A stretch of DNA of 64,000 nucleotides from Whitmania pigra (GCA_021613335.1 JAJTWR010000159.1:3770001-3834000), one strand, 5' to 3'. Counted from the first letter of the stretch, positions 1 to 11,275 are shown. The notes: generated by a model from the sequence alone, not told the origin. Made by a program: numbers and translations.

Positions 1-339
1 GAAATACATTTTAACCGTTAATAATTTTAAAGACATTTTATGGGTTTTTACTTTTGCTCCTCTATTATTATAATTGGAGGATATAATTGCTAAGAATAAA
101 AATACATTACATCAAAATACACTAGTGTGCTTTATTAACTATCAATTAAGAATTCGACAAATCAGGTGCGTTTCAGTTCTCACTGAATAACCAATTCAGG
201 TAAGACACGACGGAAGAAGACAACATGGATCATAAATTTGAGGCAATAGCTGTCGAAAGATTGATGGCATCGTCCGCAGGAATTTCATTCAAATCAGTGG
301 GTGACTTTTTTTTGGTAACCAGACGATTGCTCAAACGCC

Positions 340-487
340 TTTTAGCTCACATGGCTTTTGCTCACATGGCAGTTGCGCTCATAGGCCGTCGTTCACATAT
401 ATTATTGCGCTCATGGGCAATTGCTCACACTGACAGTTGCCTACGTAGACTCTTGCGCACATAGTCTATTGCGCAAACGACATTTGC
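340..487. repeat. degenerate short tandem repeat (about 20-28 bp units)
   Basis: The stretch is built from imperfect copies of a unit of the form TTGCGCTCATGGGC / TTGCTCACATGGC, spaced roughly 20 to 28 bases apart. At least six copies can be recognised by eye before the pattern fades near 487. No convincing protein runs through it; the open frame covering it from 225 is arginine- and leucine-rich because of the repeat. It looks like a decayed minisatellite. Confidence 0.5.
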
Positions 488-613
488 GACATTTAAAATT
501 TATGACGTTTAAATGAAAATTAATTAAAATGTTTTTGAATTCGTTTAAAATAACATTTCTTTTGTGAACAAGTAAGCATAAAATATTTTTAAAAATTTAT
601 TTTAATTGTTTAC

Positions 614-1164
614 CTTAGTGCACAGGGCCGTATTTAGAAATTGATCTCGGGTGGGTTCAAATCATGGCCGCCGAGAGAAAAAAACAACTGGCAGAGACTT
701 TTTCTGGACCCTTTTCCATCACTAATCATATCTAGATTTAATTTTCATCTCAGCTCTGCATCGGAACCTAGAAAAGTGGGGGCTTATGAACATAGGAGCT
801 CAAAACTGAAATGGGCAATTACGCATGAAATTTTTATTGTTACTTTAATGCTGAAAGGGATGAAAGTGAAATTCCACCTCAACCTCTTCCAGGGAGGCCC
901 ACCCAATTTTTCCAAATCAAGAGTTTTTTATGAGGTGGTATAATAATTTTAGAGATCTGTATATTTTTTTATAATTTTCTTTGTCTTTATATTTTATTAA
1001 GTTTGAGCAACTTCATATCATTCTATTGTTTTATGCCTTCGGCTGTCCAACTGAATCATCTAGATATGACTAGCAATGGAAAGAGGGCCCCAGAAAAAGT
1101 CTCTAACCGGCCCTGATTTGGACCCATACGAAATCAATTTCTAAATACGGTCCTGTGCACTAAG
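614..1164. mobile_element. MITE with about 120-bp terminal inverted repeats
   Basis: The left end CTTAGTGCACAGGGCCGTAT (614 onward) is repeated inverted at the right end (CCTGTGCACTAAG, ending at 1164). The inverted similarity continues for roughly 120 bases on each side with scattered mismatches. The centre carries no transposase-like frame, so this is a non-autonomous fold-back or MITE element. The outermost TA may be the target duplication (TA either side of GTGCACAGG), which would fit a Tc1/mariner-type origin, but an 8-bp direct repeat is absent. The family assignment is therefore open. Confidence 0.7.
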
Positions 1165-1291
1165 GAGAACATAAAAATAGATTTAATTTTTTTTTTTTAT
1201 TGCTGAATAGTTTACAAAGAAGTGATATTTAAACGAACTTAAAAACATTTCAATTAAACGCTTCCATGTATTACTTGCATCGGTGCTGCAG

Positions 1292-1450
1292 TCAATGGAC
1301 AGTGACCTTAATAAGGCCAAGACTGCTGTTGATCACATGACAAAGTTGGATGCAGTGCTGAAGATACTACAGGTCACATGTGAAATAATAAAACGAGTAA
1401 TGAACCTCATAACAAAAAATTACACCCCAAAGATTTTTCAGATCTACTAA
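1292..1450 (+). CDS. possible terminal exon of an unrecognised gene
   Basis: After an acceptor-like TGCAG at 1291 a frame runs SMDSDLNKAKTAVDHM, then KLDAVLKILQVT, to a stop at 1450. It has the helical, Lys/Leu-rich look of TFIIS-N/LEDGF-type bundles, but the similarity is only by eye. A Met-initiated frame at 225 (MDHKFEAIAVERLM) ends near a possible donor at about 296 and could be joined in phase across an intron holding the MITE. A poly(A)-like AATAAA lies near 1675. No homologous gene was recognised; this could equally be a relic or a chance frame. Confidence 0.2.
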   Translation, partial: SMDSDLNKAKTAVDHMTKLDAVLKILQVTCEIIKRVMNLITKNYTPKIFQIY

Positions 1451-2287
1451 AAAGCACAAACGAGATTTAAGGAGATCACTATTAAAACCGACAAAGGCAG
1501 AACAGGACAGAATATTGGAAACTCTGGGGGCAACGTAGAAATAATATCAACAAAACCCTCAACTGATCACGATTATGGAGCAGGAGGAAAAAATTTTGCA
1601 CGATAGTATTCCCCTGAGACAAGTATTTTTAATCTTTTGTTAAAATATGTTTTGTTTTTGTTTATTTGTTGAAAAAATAAAACACCTTCCTGAATTTTTG
1701 GGACCCATGAGTTTGTTTGATTAAAAGGCCTGTGCTGTCAGCGAACTCCTTATGTCATTAATACTAAATCGGTAGATCGGTGGCGGTGCATGCTGATTGG
1801 CTGACAGTTTGTTTACAAATTAATATTCAAATTTCTGATAGTTGATTGGTTTGCACACTTTTTCGATTAAGCTCCTTGTACGTGCTTGTTAATAAGCACA
1901 AGTCTGGTCACCGAACGTGTTATGTTAACGAACGACTTATCCTCCCTCATCAAGTATTAAACTATTCTAGTCATTGCAGTAGGGTAAAACTCTATTTTTA
2001 AATTACGAATTATTTCATTTGTTACCTTTTAAAAAAAATAAAAACCTGTCAAAACTATTAGGCTTGCTTCAAAACAACGTCCAATAGATTTGATACGAAC
2101 AACTTGTCCTATTAAATTATATTTTCAAAATTAATAGTATTAATTGTTAAATTATTAGCGTAAAATTATTTAATTGACAAAATTAAGAAAAATTAATTGT
2201 GATGAAGACTAGACTTTAGTGGTTGTCAATAGAAACAATCCAACCACATTCTGTTTGTACTTTTTAATTAACGGCTTTTGAGGCGAA

Positions 2288-3210
2288 ATGGACTGTGGTG
2301 CGGATATTTTAAAACTAGCAGAATTATTGAAAACGAACAATGATTCTGATTCAGAAGACGATTGTGTAAGTTCTCATTGACGATAAAACGGTCCATAATT
2401 GTGTGATCATAACCATTCGAATTACCTTTGAAGCCTAAGAACACTTTGAGTTCTGTAGGACCAGGTCATGTGGGACCCAAAACAGGCGCTAAATCATCTG
2501 GTATGGGATGATAATTTTTACCATAACATTCGAAATTAAAATATACATAAGGAAATTGTGTCAAGAGGTAATCATCTTTATTTTTATCTATACTATTTTA
2601 ATTATTCATACAGCTAAACCTCATCTAACAACAATCAAAAAACAGACAAAAGACATCTGGGATGAGGAAGAGCTTGCGCAGGGTACAGAATTTAATGATG
2701 AAGATGATCCTAGGCCAGAACCAAAGTATTTCAATTAAGTTCTAGGATTTTATTTTTTGAAAGTTATTAACTTTATTTTTGCAAGGTATGAAATGATTTA
2801 CAAACAAGCTATCACTACAGAAGATATGTTTTTACAACTTGGAAATAAAACAAATGCTTCAGCAAGTTGTGAGAATTTGGTGGTAAGTCACATTTATTTG
2901 ATAAGGTGGCACTCCTAAACTCAAGAATTCATCTCAGGTGCATATTTTCCTCCCTGGTTGTCAATGCTCAGAAATTACCCTGGATGTTAAGGAAAATTAT
3001 TTGGACTGCAGATCTCCAAAATAGTATCTATTACTAATGCAATCTTAAATATTGTTATAGTAACATTCATAATTTAATTCCAGCAAACTTGGCTTGTATC
3101 TCCCCCATCAAAATGATCCAAATTTGGCCAAGGCTGTCTGGAATCCAAAAGATGAATCACTGAGTATTACATTGTTTTTGAAAAGGGATTTTGATGATTT
3201 CAACTTCTAA
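2288..3210 (+). CDS. DNAAF6: dynein axonemal assembly factor 6 (PIH1D3 type)
   Basis: Six exons (2288-2365, 2434-2500, 2614-2725, 2786-2882, 2938-3023, 3084-3210) join in phase to a 188-residue protein, close to the usual size of about 210. The family landmarks are visible: an acidic N-terminus, a VGPGHVGP motif matching the vertebrate GPGNIGP, the KDIWDEEELAQGTEF segment matching DIWNSEEIPEGAEY, then a PIH1-C/CS-like beta domain (FLPGCQCSEITLDV, RSPKYKLGLYLP, LSITLFLKRDFDD). DNAAF6 helps HSP90/HSP70 and R2TP-like complexes pre-assemble outer and inner dynein arms in the cytoplasm of ciliated cells. All junctions are GT-AG. The start is the first Met after the upstream non-coding sequence. 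It implies motile cilia in this organism and fits with the AGBL2/3 gene nearby. Confidence 0.9.
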
Positions 3211-3984
3211 AGGCTTTTAAACTTCATAATTTTACTGACAGAAATGTGAAAAAAAAATATTTAAATGCAAAATTTTTGTTCATTAGATCAATTCTTACTT
3301 TTCACACATTAGAATATTGAACTGGCTAGTTTTGTTTTGTATTTTAATATAATTTTTTGCAAAATTTGTTCTATCCATAATTTTCTTACTCTATCCCATT
3401 TATGAGCTTTCTGATTAGTAAGCCTCTCAGCCGTAAAAGTGAGCAGGATGCAGGTTTTTAAAATCAGGCAATATGCAATAAATCAGTGAAGATTAAATTT
3501 AAAAATGGATTGACCTAATCATAAGCCATTGAGGGGATGCTCACCCAGGGTTGGAGTGCACCTTTCACTTGGCTGCAGACTTGACCATGAACATGATGAT
3601 GACCTTTTTTACTCTTCAAAGTCAAATTGAACTTACTCGGTTGCTTAACATTGTATGTTTTTGGGGAAAGCAGCTGCTAAAGAAATGTCCTTAAAATTTT
3701 GATGAATAAACTTTGTCTTTGTTTCCACTCAGAGAAATTTTTACATATACAGAAATGCACTTAGTTTTACCCAAAAAAGCAAAAAATATTAAAGATTTGT
3801 TTATGTATTCATTTGTGCTCATGTATATTCATATGTGTGCCAAAGTGCTCATAAAAACATAATTTTGGCCATGACCACATCTATAGATAAGCGTCTGTTT
3901 ACTCTTTGCTTGTAACTTTATCAGCATTCAATGATCACAGAAACAAAGTTCACATATCGGGTTAGCCAAGAATTAGTAGAAGCC

Positions 3985-4260
3985 GAGTACGTCATTTCAG
4001 CTTTTCCAAGGTTTAAATGGAGATGACTTTTTTTGCCTTTAGTCTAAAGTCAGAATAACATTTCTGGTAGGAGCCCCTACAGTGGCAAACCCCGACCACC
4101 CTTGAATCCGGGCTAGTCTAATCAAGAATGTCATTTCAGCCTTTTTATGAAAGATGCAAATCCTCGTGATGGGAGAACCATTTTTGTTTGAAGCATAGAA
4201 CGAGAATGGCAGGCCACCTAGCATATGTCAAAAAGAGCGGCGCACCCATCGGAGAAATTT
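3985..4260 (+). mobile_element. degenerate copy of the CAGGGACGT MITE family
   Basis: GTACGTCATTTCAGCTTTTCC at about 3988 and a second, partial ATGTCATTTCAGCC at about 4130 match the head of the family seen intact at 24,083. The interior landmarks GATGACTTTTTTTGCC and TAGTCTAAAGTCAG are also present. The copy appears to contain two overlapping partial heads and no clean terminal inverted repeat, so it is old or rearranged. It has no coding capacity. Confidence 0.5.
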
Positions 4261-4307
4261 TGAATACCTTCTATTCTTTTCAGAGATGATTTTTCTAATG
4301 CTATCGG

Positions 4308-4420
4308 ACTTGTTTTATTAACGTCCGTTGCATAGCTAGATGATTAAGTCGGTGCTCCCGCAGCGGGGTTCGAATCCGCGCTGCCGTCGTGAGAGGCGCA
4401 GCCTTAGCCATTAAGCTAAT
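4308..4420 (+). repeat. tRNA-related SINE-like repeat
   Basis: The segment contains a B-box match GGTTCGAATCC at about 4367 inside GCGGGGTTCGAATCCGCGC, and an A-box-like TAGCTAGATGATTAAG about 30 bases before it. Its leading part (GTCCGTTGCATAGCTAGATGATT) recurs at 33,640 and 59,010 (+) and, inverted, at about 8,470 and 49,150, so it is a dispersed family. The cloverleaf does not close well enough to call a functional tRNA. Its Pol III promoter-like boxes suggest a tRNA-derived SINE. Confidence 0.5.
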
Positions 4421-4934
4421 ATTTGTTAAACTGAGATATCGAAAATTAAAACCGTTTAATAAAATAAATTTATCTAATGATTATTTTATGTAATGATTAA
4501 TACAGACATTTAGGTTATTAATACAACCAAACAGGTTTTTTAAAGTATATAATTTCCTTAAAAGATATAAAAAAAAAACGCAGTACTTTTGAAGATATGA
4601 TACTCCATGAAATTTTTGATTTACTAACATTTTATTTTTTATCTTGTTCACTCGTTACATTACTATTACATTAGAATATTGTTGAACCAAAATATCTCGA
4701 TTAATTTACAATACGAGTACCTTTTAAAAGTGGACTTAAAAAATGTAAACAAATCTCTAATATCTGCGCGTTGAGGTTGCACTTGACACAGGAGATGGTT
4801 GAAGTTTTAGATTCTAATATACAATTAATTTGATTGTAAGGATTACATTATCATCGAATTCAAATATCCTTCACATGCAGATAATTAGTCAGATTTATTT
4901 GAAGTATGTTTTGCAGAATAAAGACCGGGCTAAT

Positions 4935-5903
4935 ATGTCACTTGCAGTTTGTCCACCAGGATTGGAAGCGTTGTTAGATATTGGTCAATTAGTTGTTCAC
5001 ATGGGCCACTTTCGCCATGACCTAAGTTGGTTTTGTTAAAAATCTTGTTAATTATTTTGAAATACCTACTGTCTACTTTGCAGTTTTTAATGCTCGTAAC
5101 ATGAAAAGAATGGAAGTCATTGACGAGATGAGGCATGTGTTATTTTACATAGAACAAGGTAGTAGCGATATTATAGTGGATGCTTCTTGTATTAATTAGG
5201 TTCATTTATATTCAGAAATATCTCATATTTCTGAAGGCTCCAGATTTTTCAAAATGTATAATAACCAGAAGGAGGTAAAATTTAGGCTTCACAAAATTAA
5301 TGCCAATTATTTGAAATTCATAATTTTATTAGGAGATAGCTCATGTTTATATTCCTCCCTTCAATGTCTGTTTGTGCTGGGGTCTCAGCTGGCATTGGTT
5401 CAGAAAATGTCATTTTCAAGCAATTGTCTACGCTCCGCTAGGAGTGATTATTGGTTTTATTAGAAGAAAGTCAGTTAAATATATTTTAACTTCTATTACT
5501 AAAAATAAGAATCGATAATTCTGTTACAGGTGGACAGCTCTAATCCAAGAGTTTGAGATTTTATCTCCTCAAGAGGAGGTTCTTTTGAGGTTGAGAGGAT
5601 CTTTGCAGGATCTTGAGGTAATGCAATTGCATCATTTGCTTCTTATTTCAGGTAAGATTTCAACTTTTTAATATTTTGATCAGATTTATTCCAAAAATTT
5701 GGAGTTAGGAATAGGAAGACTCAGTGTTCACAACTGGGTAGGAATAATGCATGAAGTCAGAAGGAATCCTGAAGACATCGGATTAACATGTTGGTATTTC
5801 TGACATTAGATCATTAAATACATAAAGTAACTTCTGTTTTTCAGTCCCCATTGATTTAGATGTTCGTTTGAAATGTCTGCTTTTGGCTGCCACTTTCGTC
5901 ATT
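4935..5903 (+). CDS. divergent phospholipid scramblase family protein
   Basis: Seven exons (4935-5025, 5084-5158, 5216-5274, 5333-5469, 5530-5617, 5684-5789, 5845-5903) join in phase to about 205 residues. Scramblase signatures appear in order: CPPGLEALLDIGQLVVHM (family PPGLEYLxQIDQ), the R(V/H)xFYIE strand, a cysteine-poor counterpart of the Cys-rich loop (CLCWGLSWHWFRKC), APLGVIIGFIRRKW (family APPGxxIGYVxQ.W), HNWVGIMHEV and FPIDLDVRLKCLLLAATFVI. The last is the C-terminal hydrophobic helix. Scramblases are Ca2+-linked membrane proteins that bind DNA or lipid; activity varies between paralogues. The proline-rich N-terminus is missing and the Ca2+-binding stretch is not conserved by eye. 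The residues after FVI could not be placed confidently: an acceptor near 5998 would add about 26 residues. Confidence 0.8.
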
Positions 5904-6970
5904 GTAAGTATTTATTAGTTCCCAAATATTACTGAGTTATTATTTGTATTCTTGTTTTTTTAATGATTTATGCTCTCAACATGATTAATATTTTTAGGAA
6001 CAACTGTATTCAAAGCAAAAGAGAGAAAAGTAATAATCCAAAAGTTAAATCCTTTGTTTATTATTTCTTGATTAGGCTTAAAACAGTCTTTCTCATTGAT
6101 TTTATGGAAGGCATTTTGAATTTATTGCTTAACACATTTTTCCCAATACTTTTATCTGTATTATAAATGCCACCATATTTTTCATTGCCTTAAATGATTG
6201 CAAGGTCTTGGATAAGCGGCATTAGATATTAAAAAAATACCTGCGCGAGGATAAATAGCCAAGACATGATTAGGCCCTTCTTTTACGTGTGATTTAGGGC
6301 AAACCTAACATGAATCCTATACTGTTTTTATTGAACAAAAGCAAATTACATGGTACAATTATACCTAATTGGCTCAAAGCAAATTATTTCATGCTTGAAA
6401 TGGTATCGAGAGGTATTTCGGTTAGATTCATAAGCCAAGACATTGCGTGGAACTAAATGTGGCATTACTTCCGGCCAAGGGCAGTTCTAGAACACTTTGG
6501 AGGGATGGGCCACGTGATGGAGCCAGCGGGCGGATTTAGTTGTGGGGGCACAGCTACTAAAAGTTTTTTCAATAATTTTTTTAAATTTTGATGGTCCCCC
6601 TCCAAATCCTCCCTGCTTCCAGTCTGTTCCGTCTAGCAATCGACCAGGGTCACAATAAACACGTTTAGATACGAAACTTTGAAGCGTGATTTTCTGTTTT
6701 TCTTAAACTTTTTAAATTCATTGATGAATGAAATTATTTGGTTGTAATTTTAAGACTCATTCGCACATATAAAATTTGTGTTTACTGTACCTTCATTAGC
6801 TATCTTTGGTTACCAAAGTCTCTAGAGAAATTCAGACATTTTTTGCTCACTTGACTTCAGGATAGAAGAAAGAAGGTCATCTCTTAAAGTTTTACGAGGG
6901 TTTTCCACCCTTGGACGATTTTGTTTATTATGATGAGTCGTTATGAGTTATCATGACTCGTTAACACCAG

Positions 6971-7035
6971 GTGTCGATAGACGAGTGATTAAGACTTTGA
7001 CTTTGGTGCGACTCCATTAGATCAAATCCCAGTCT
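6971..7035 (+). pseudogene. tRNA-Ser-like relic (tRNA pseudogene or SINE head)
   Basis: GTCGATAGACGAGTGATTAAG resembles the 5' half of eukaryotic tRNA-Ser (GTCG-TGGCCGAGTGGTTAAGG), followed by ACTTTGACTT in the anticodon-arm position. The T-arm equivalent reads GATCAAATCCC instead of GGTTCGAATCC. The acceptor stem does not pair. It is therefore a degraded tRNA copy or the head of a tRNA-derived SINE, not a working tRNA. Confidence 0.4.
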
Positions 7036-7224
7036 CCCAAGTTCTTTTACGAAAAATACCTGACGATTTTATTCCATCAAATGAAAGATAACTTGGGCTC
7101 AAACGTGAAACAGACGTTCGCATTTTAAAGTGTCAAAATTTTATTTACATGATTTACAACACTCCCCGGCTAAAACCCGGCAAATTTTTAAAAAACGTCG
7201 GTTCGTAATTCCGACCTGAATTTA

Positions 7225-7310
7225 CAGGGACATCATTTCAGCTTTTTCAGGAGGGGCAAACACTCGCAGATGACCTTTTTTTGCGTCTAGTCTAAAATCA
7301 GTCAATGGGA
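7225..7310 (+). mobile_element. truncated CAGGGACGT MITE copy
   Basis: CAGGGACATCATTTCAGC at 7225 is followed by the family interior (GCAAACACTCGCAGATGACC, TTTTTTGCGTCTAGTC). The right terminal repeat is not recognisable, so the copy is truncated or decayed. The same family is intact at 24,083-24,207. Confidence 0.6.
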
Positions 7311-8454
7311 GAGAGCATGTCGGACCTATACTATTTGATAATTAATCCTTAGATTCTAAAGATAGAACAACTGCCTGGTACTTGCGTCATCTGGCAGACA
7401 CAATACACATCGAACCCGGTTATGTTTCCGACTTAGGAGTTTGCAAATGGCGTCGACAACCTAAAATCAATATGGCGGCATTGTATTAACAAGATCTTGA
7501 AATTTCTTTATGTACATTTATTTTAAATAATATTTCTAACAATATAAATAATCTTATATATCTCAAAAATAAGAATGCACGTGTTTTTGGTTTCTTTACA
7601 CAATAGCGATCGATATTTTATGTTAATAAGCAGCAATATGTATTTACATGTTTGCTAACAACACAAGGCATTTTTTGCTTAAATTCGTATTAACAGCAAC
7701 TAGCACTTTAAGTCGGTCCTTCGACATTTTTTCCAACGTGGCAAGCCTCGCATAGTCGTTTCTGGAAGGCTTATCAAAAATCTCAGTTTCACCATTTTAG
7801 CATTAAAAATGCTGACTCTCATATGTGTCCATAATAGTGCGCATTTGAGTGTTCAACCATGAATTCACCTGCTCCTGTTGAACCGCATCGCTCTCCATAA
7901 AATGATTTGCAGGCAATGTTGTGCCTCTTTTTGAAACGATCCAGCTATCCCTGACTTGCTTTAAAGTCAGGATGTCTTGGCAGCAGGGATGTCAGCCTTC
8001 TCCATCGGCAAGGGACCATTGACAGGAAGTTGTTGCTCGCGAATTTGTGAACCATTGAAACACTGCGTCGTTAGCATCTTTATTGTCAGCCATTCTACGT
8101 TTTTTTTTCTTGCTGGATCAAAGACAGAATATTTACAGCATTTACAGAATTTTTTTCTTGGTGTCAGAGAGTAAGTAAGTAAGCTTTAAACAGGGGGATT
8201 TGCATGCTGGGCATGACCAGAACACAGATGGCATTATGACTGTTATTTCCTAAGCCTATAACAATCGCAGATAGAAATCTTAGCATCTACATTTGGGCGA
8301 TTCTACATTGAACAATTTTAATTTACATAGCCTGAAGTCAAGCCCCTATTTAGGGGTTGAACTTGTAACAGAACCGTTTTAAAATTTGTTTACGGAATGT
8401 AGCTCATCCCACTTCCGAGACAGATATTAGTGGCTTTAAGTCCCAACCAAATGT

Positions 8455-8560
8455 TTAAGTCCATATCATCTCAGTTATGCAACGGACTAAAATCAAATAA
8501 ATAAATATAAATTAACTAAATGTCTTAATTATCTAGTTATGAAATGGACGTTAATAAAAT
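8455..8560 (-). repeat. two inverted fragments of the GTCCGTTGCATAAC repeat
   Basis: ATCTCAGTTATGCAACGGAC near 8467 is the reverse complement of the repeat head found at 33,640 and 59,010. About 60 bases on, ATCTAGTTATGAAATGGACG is a second, diverged copy. A similar diverged copy (ATCTAGTTATGAAATGGACT) lies at about 49,143. These are fragments of one dispersed AT-rich repeat family, probably the edge of the SINE-like element at 4308. Confidence 0.5.
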
Positions 8561-9261
8561 ACACATACACTCAACAGAATAGCATACATGTTTTTTGTTT
8601 TTTTATTCTTCCACATTGGCTCTTAAAGTTTAGCTAGATTTAATTTTTATTAAAAGTTTTTATTAAAGTGTTAAAAGTTTAAAATTTATTTTATCTTGCT
8701 CAGTTTGAAGAACATCATCAAACTTCTTTGGATAGTCGATGTTCCACAAAGCAGCAGTAGTAAATATTGCTGTTATAATTGGATATTATTGCCGCTGAAG
8801 GTAATCGATTAAGATTTAGTAGCCTAGAATGTGAAGCGTGTGCATAATATAATGTAAAACTAGCAATTCCTAATCCAGCAACTACCGTTAAAAGAATACC
8901 CATATTAGCAGATTCAGGAATAAAAATAAAATATTTTGCGAATTAATGTAATCAAAATTTAAGAAAATTTTCTAAGTGTTAAATGTCATGCTTTCCTCAC
9001 ATTACAATAATTGTAAAGTTTACACGAGTTAGGCAGGATTGTTATATTCGTAATTTAAATTTTAAAAACGTATCTTTTAGTTGGTGAAGTTTCGGCTAGT
9101 TGTCTGTAAATGTTTCACAATTTACATAATGTAATCCTAGGTCTGTGTATGTAAAGAGTATCACATGAATAAAAATATTCCTCTACATAGCTAAAAATAA
9201 GGATTGCCTCTAATAGAAAATACTAAAATCTTTTCATTAATCTGTCAGGCAAAAATAAGTG

Positions 9262-10231
9262 ATGCCAAAAAAGTTCAAGGAAAACACCAAGGCTGCTGAG
9301 GCTAAGGCTAGAAAAAATGCTGTAAAGGAAGAGCAAGAACACAGAAAGCAGCAGGCATTAGAAGACGAACTTTGGAAAGAAGATGACAAGCATGTTTTGA
9401 AAAAGATTCAGAGAAAGGTATGGTTAAATACAACTGAACTGAAATGGTGTTTTGGAAACATAAATGCATGTTATTAAAAAGAATTAATGTATTATCCACT
9501 CTTAACAAAATCATTCTTCAAAAATTAGAATTACATGTCAATTGGTTTATATGTTAATATCAAACCGTTATTAAACTCTTAAAGGAAGACAAAGATAAGA
9601 AGAAAGTAGACCAACTTGAGAAGAAAAAGGAACTTCAGAAACTGGCAGATGAGGAAATGGCCCAACTTTCAAAAACATCTGCTAAATGCCCCCCTGTGAA
9701 AGTAACTCGAGCTCAAATTGAAGTCAACAAGCAGGCAGTTACAAAGGGTGCTTTGGCATTTATTGGAATTATTTTGATTTTATAATTTATGCATGTAAAC
9801 ATGCTTTACATACTTTCTATAAAAACTGGGTTTGTCTGGTAATTTCAGAGGCACCTCCCAAAAAATGCGAAACTCCTGAAGAACCGATTGAAGAAAACCT
9901 CAACAGGATTATGTTTGAAGGAGCGGTTGCTTCTAACATTGATGAAGCTATCAATATACTGAATGGATCCAAGTAAGAAGTGATAATATTTACAATTAAT
10001 GCTTCTTTAATCTGAATCAACATGAAATTCCACAGCGATGAAGTTGATAAGCATCCAGAAAAAAGAATGAAGGCTGCTTATTTGGCATTTGAGGAAAAGA
10101 TGTTGCCACAGTTGAAGGCTGAATATCCTACTCATCGACTCTCGCAACTGAAACAAATGCTTCACAAGGAATGGTTAAAATCACCAGAAAATCCTGTCAA
10201 TCAGGCTTTAAGGTCTTCAGTGAAAAGATGA
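9262..10231 (+). CDS. CCDC124: CCDC124, ribosome-associated coiled-coil protein
   Basis: Four exons (9262-9417, 9585-9747, 9849-9972, 10036-10231) give a 212-residue protein, near the vertebrate length of about 223. It begins MPKKFKENTKAAEAKARK and continues with the charged coiled coil (ELWKEDDKHVLKKIQRK, VDQLEKKKELQKLADEE). It ends with the HMG-like segment HPEKRMKAAYLAFEEKMLPQ, followed by RLSQLKQMLHKEWLKSPENP, all typical of CCDC124. Family members (Lso2 in yeast) bind idle ribosomes near the A site and intersubunit bridge and help them restart; CCDC124 also localises to the midbody in vertebrate cells. The start lies in the conserved MPKKF context. Two related frames follow downstream, so this is the intact parent of a small local family. 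Confidence 0.92.
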
Positions 10232-10663
10232 ATTTAAAGGAGTTCTGCACATATGTGTTTTTTGTTTCGAAATTGTTGTAATAAAATGACATTGAGATGG
10301 TAACTATTATTTTCTGAGTTTATTTTTTAAGATGTGTTTAAGATTAGCTTTAAAATATTCAGAAACAACCCAAAGGAATAAATTATTAGTTTAGAACAGG
10401 AGATTCCACTAAATAAATCAAAATTAAATTATTATGAAAATTACCGCAAGGCTATAAAATTAAATAGTAATACAATTTTAATTAATATTTTTAACAGATT
10501 CCTATAAATGCCTATTCAGCATCTTTTGTCAATTCATACGCGGTCGGGTGGCGCTGTCATCCTACTAATCAATACAGAACCAGCTCGCTATCTCAAATTC
10601 CCTTTAAACAAACTCTACTTTTTTCATATCTAGCTTCTGATACGCAAATACAGAATCATTAAA

Positions 10664-10942
10664 ATGCCAAGAAAATCGCGTGAAGCATTCAAACTCGAAG
10701 AATCAATGAAGAGTACAGAGGTGAAACCACAGAATCCACTTGTACCCTCCGCAACAAAAAGTAAGTCTTCGCTCAAGAAAAAGAAATTACCAAAAGATTT
10801 TATAGAGCCCAATTTAAACAGGGTACTACCTATGGGAGAACCCAAAAGCCTATCTGAGTTGACAAGGGAAGAAAAATTACATCGAAAACTCATCGATATT
10901 TCGAATCGAAAATGCCTGCCCAAGCAGTGGTTGAAACTCTAA
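10664..10942 (+). CDS. short CCDC124-derived frame (92 residues)
   Basis: A single-exon frame starts MPRKSREAFKLEESM, is strongly basic (KSKSSLKKKKLPKDF), and then reads DFIEPNLNRVLPMGEPKS and a short C-terminus ending LPKQWLKL. The EPNLNRV piece matches EENLNRI of CCDC124 at 9262 and the ending resembles its HKEWLK motif, but most of the coiled coil and of the HMG-like helix pair is gone. It shares its start (M-S/P-R-x-SRxxFK) and the xIEPNxNR segment with the next frame at 11,944. It may be a new short basic protein or a truncated duplicate; expression is unknown. Confidence 0.4.
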   Translation: MPRKSREAFKLEESMKSTEVKPQNPLVPSATKSKSSLKKKKLPKDFIEPNLNRVLPMGEPKSLSELTREEKLHRKLIDISNRKCLPKQWLKL

Positions 10943-11234
10943 GCAATGTTTACTGGCTCAGCTTGCGTAAATAAGCGACATCAAAATTTTTCAAATATTA
11001 TTAAATACTTATTACTTATCATATCATTATATAATTTGACATAATAAAAGTCTCGCAATACTATTAAGCATTGAATGTTATGATTTAGATATTCAGAACT
11101 GGGTAAAATACTGGCCACTGAGTTTAAGATATACAAAATACTAAATTAATCTTGAAAATTAATTGAATTACTTTTATACAAAATACCAATACAATGCAGT
11201 TGACGCTAAGAAGTCTCGCAATATTGCTAAAATT

Positions 11235-11275
11235 ACCGCGTTTCCCCGAAAATAAGCCCTGGTAACTAGAGCCTA
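11235..11275 (+). repeat. fragment of the CCCCGAAAATAAGCCCT repeat family
   Basis: ACCGCGTTTCCCCGAAAATAAG at about 11,237 has related copies next to the MITE at 24,055 (inverted), at 31,226 and at 31,950-32,030. It looks like the terminal part of a small DNA-transposon family. No full-length copy is seen here. Confidence 0.45.

Larger units (their letters stand above)
3211..4934. other. intergenic stretch with repeat remnants, no gene seen
   Basis: No exon chain with homology is visible on either strand between DNAAF6 and the scramblase gene. The stretch holds the remnant of the CAGGGACGT MITE family (about 3985-4260) and a tRNA-like repeat (about 4308-4420), described separately. The short open frames here lie inside repeats. 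Confidence 0.6.
5904..9261. other. long intergenic stretch made of repeat remnants
   Basis: No multi-exon gene is recognisable in these 3.3 kb. The stretch contains a tRNA-Ser-like relic (about 6971), a CAGGGACGT MITE relic (about 7225) and inverted copies of the GTCCGTTGCATAAC repeat (about 8455-8560). The frame at 7977-8174 (+) shows no recognisable domain. The frame at 8718-8903 (-) is discussed under rejected items. Confidence 0.55.

Noticed and set aside
641..943. 100-residue frame inside the first MITE
   Set aside because: It lies wholly within the MITE and translates inverted-repeat sequence; no transposase motif is present.
4340..4420. Candidate functional tRNA gene
   Set aside because: Only the B box is perfect; the acceptor and anticodon stems do not pair, and the flanking head is a dispersed repeat. 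Called SINE-like instead.
8718..8903. 61-residue minus-strand frame MGILLTVVAGLGIASFTL...
   Set aside because: It resembles a small membrane microprotein, but the downstream piece that looks most protein-like (ALWNIDYPKKFDDVL) is in another frame with no usable splice site between them. No homology was recognised, so it is not called as a gene.
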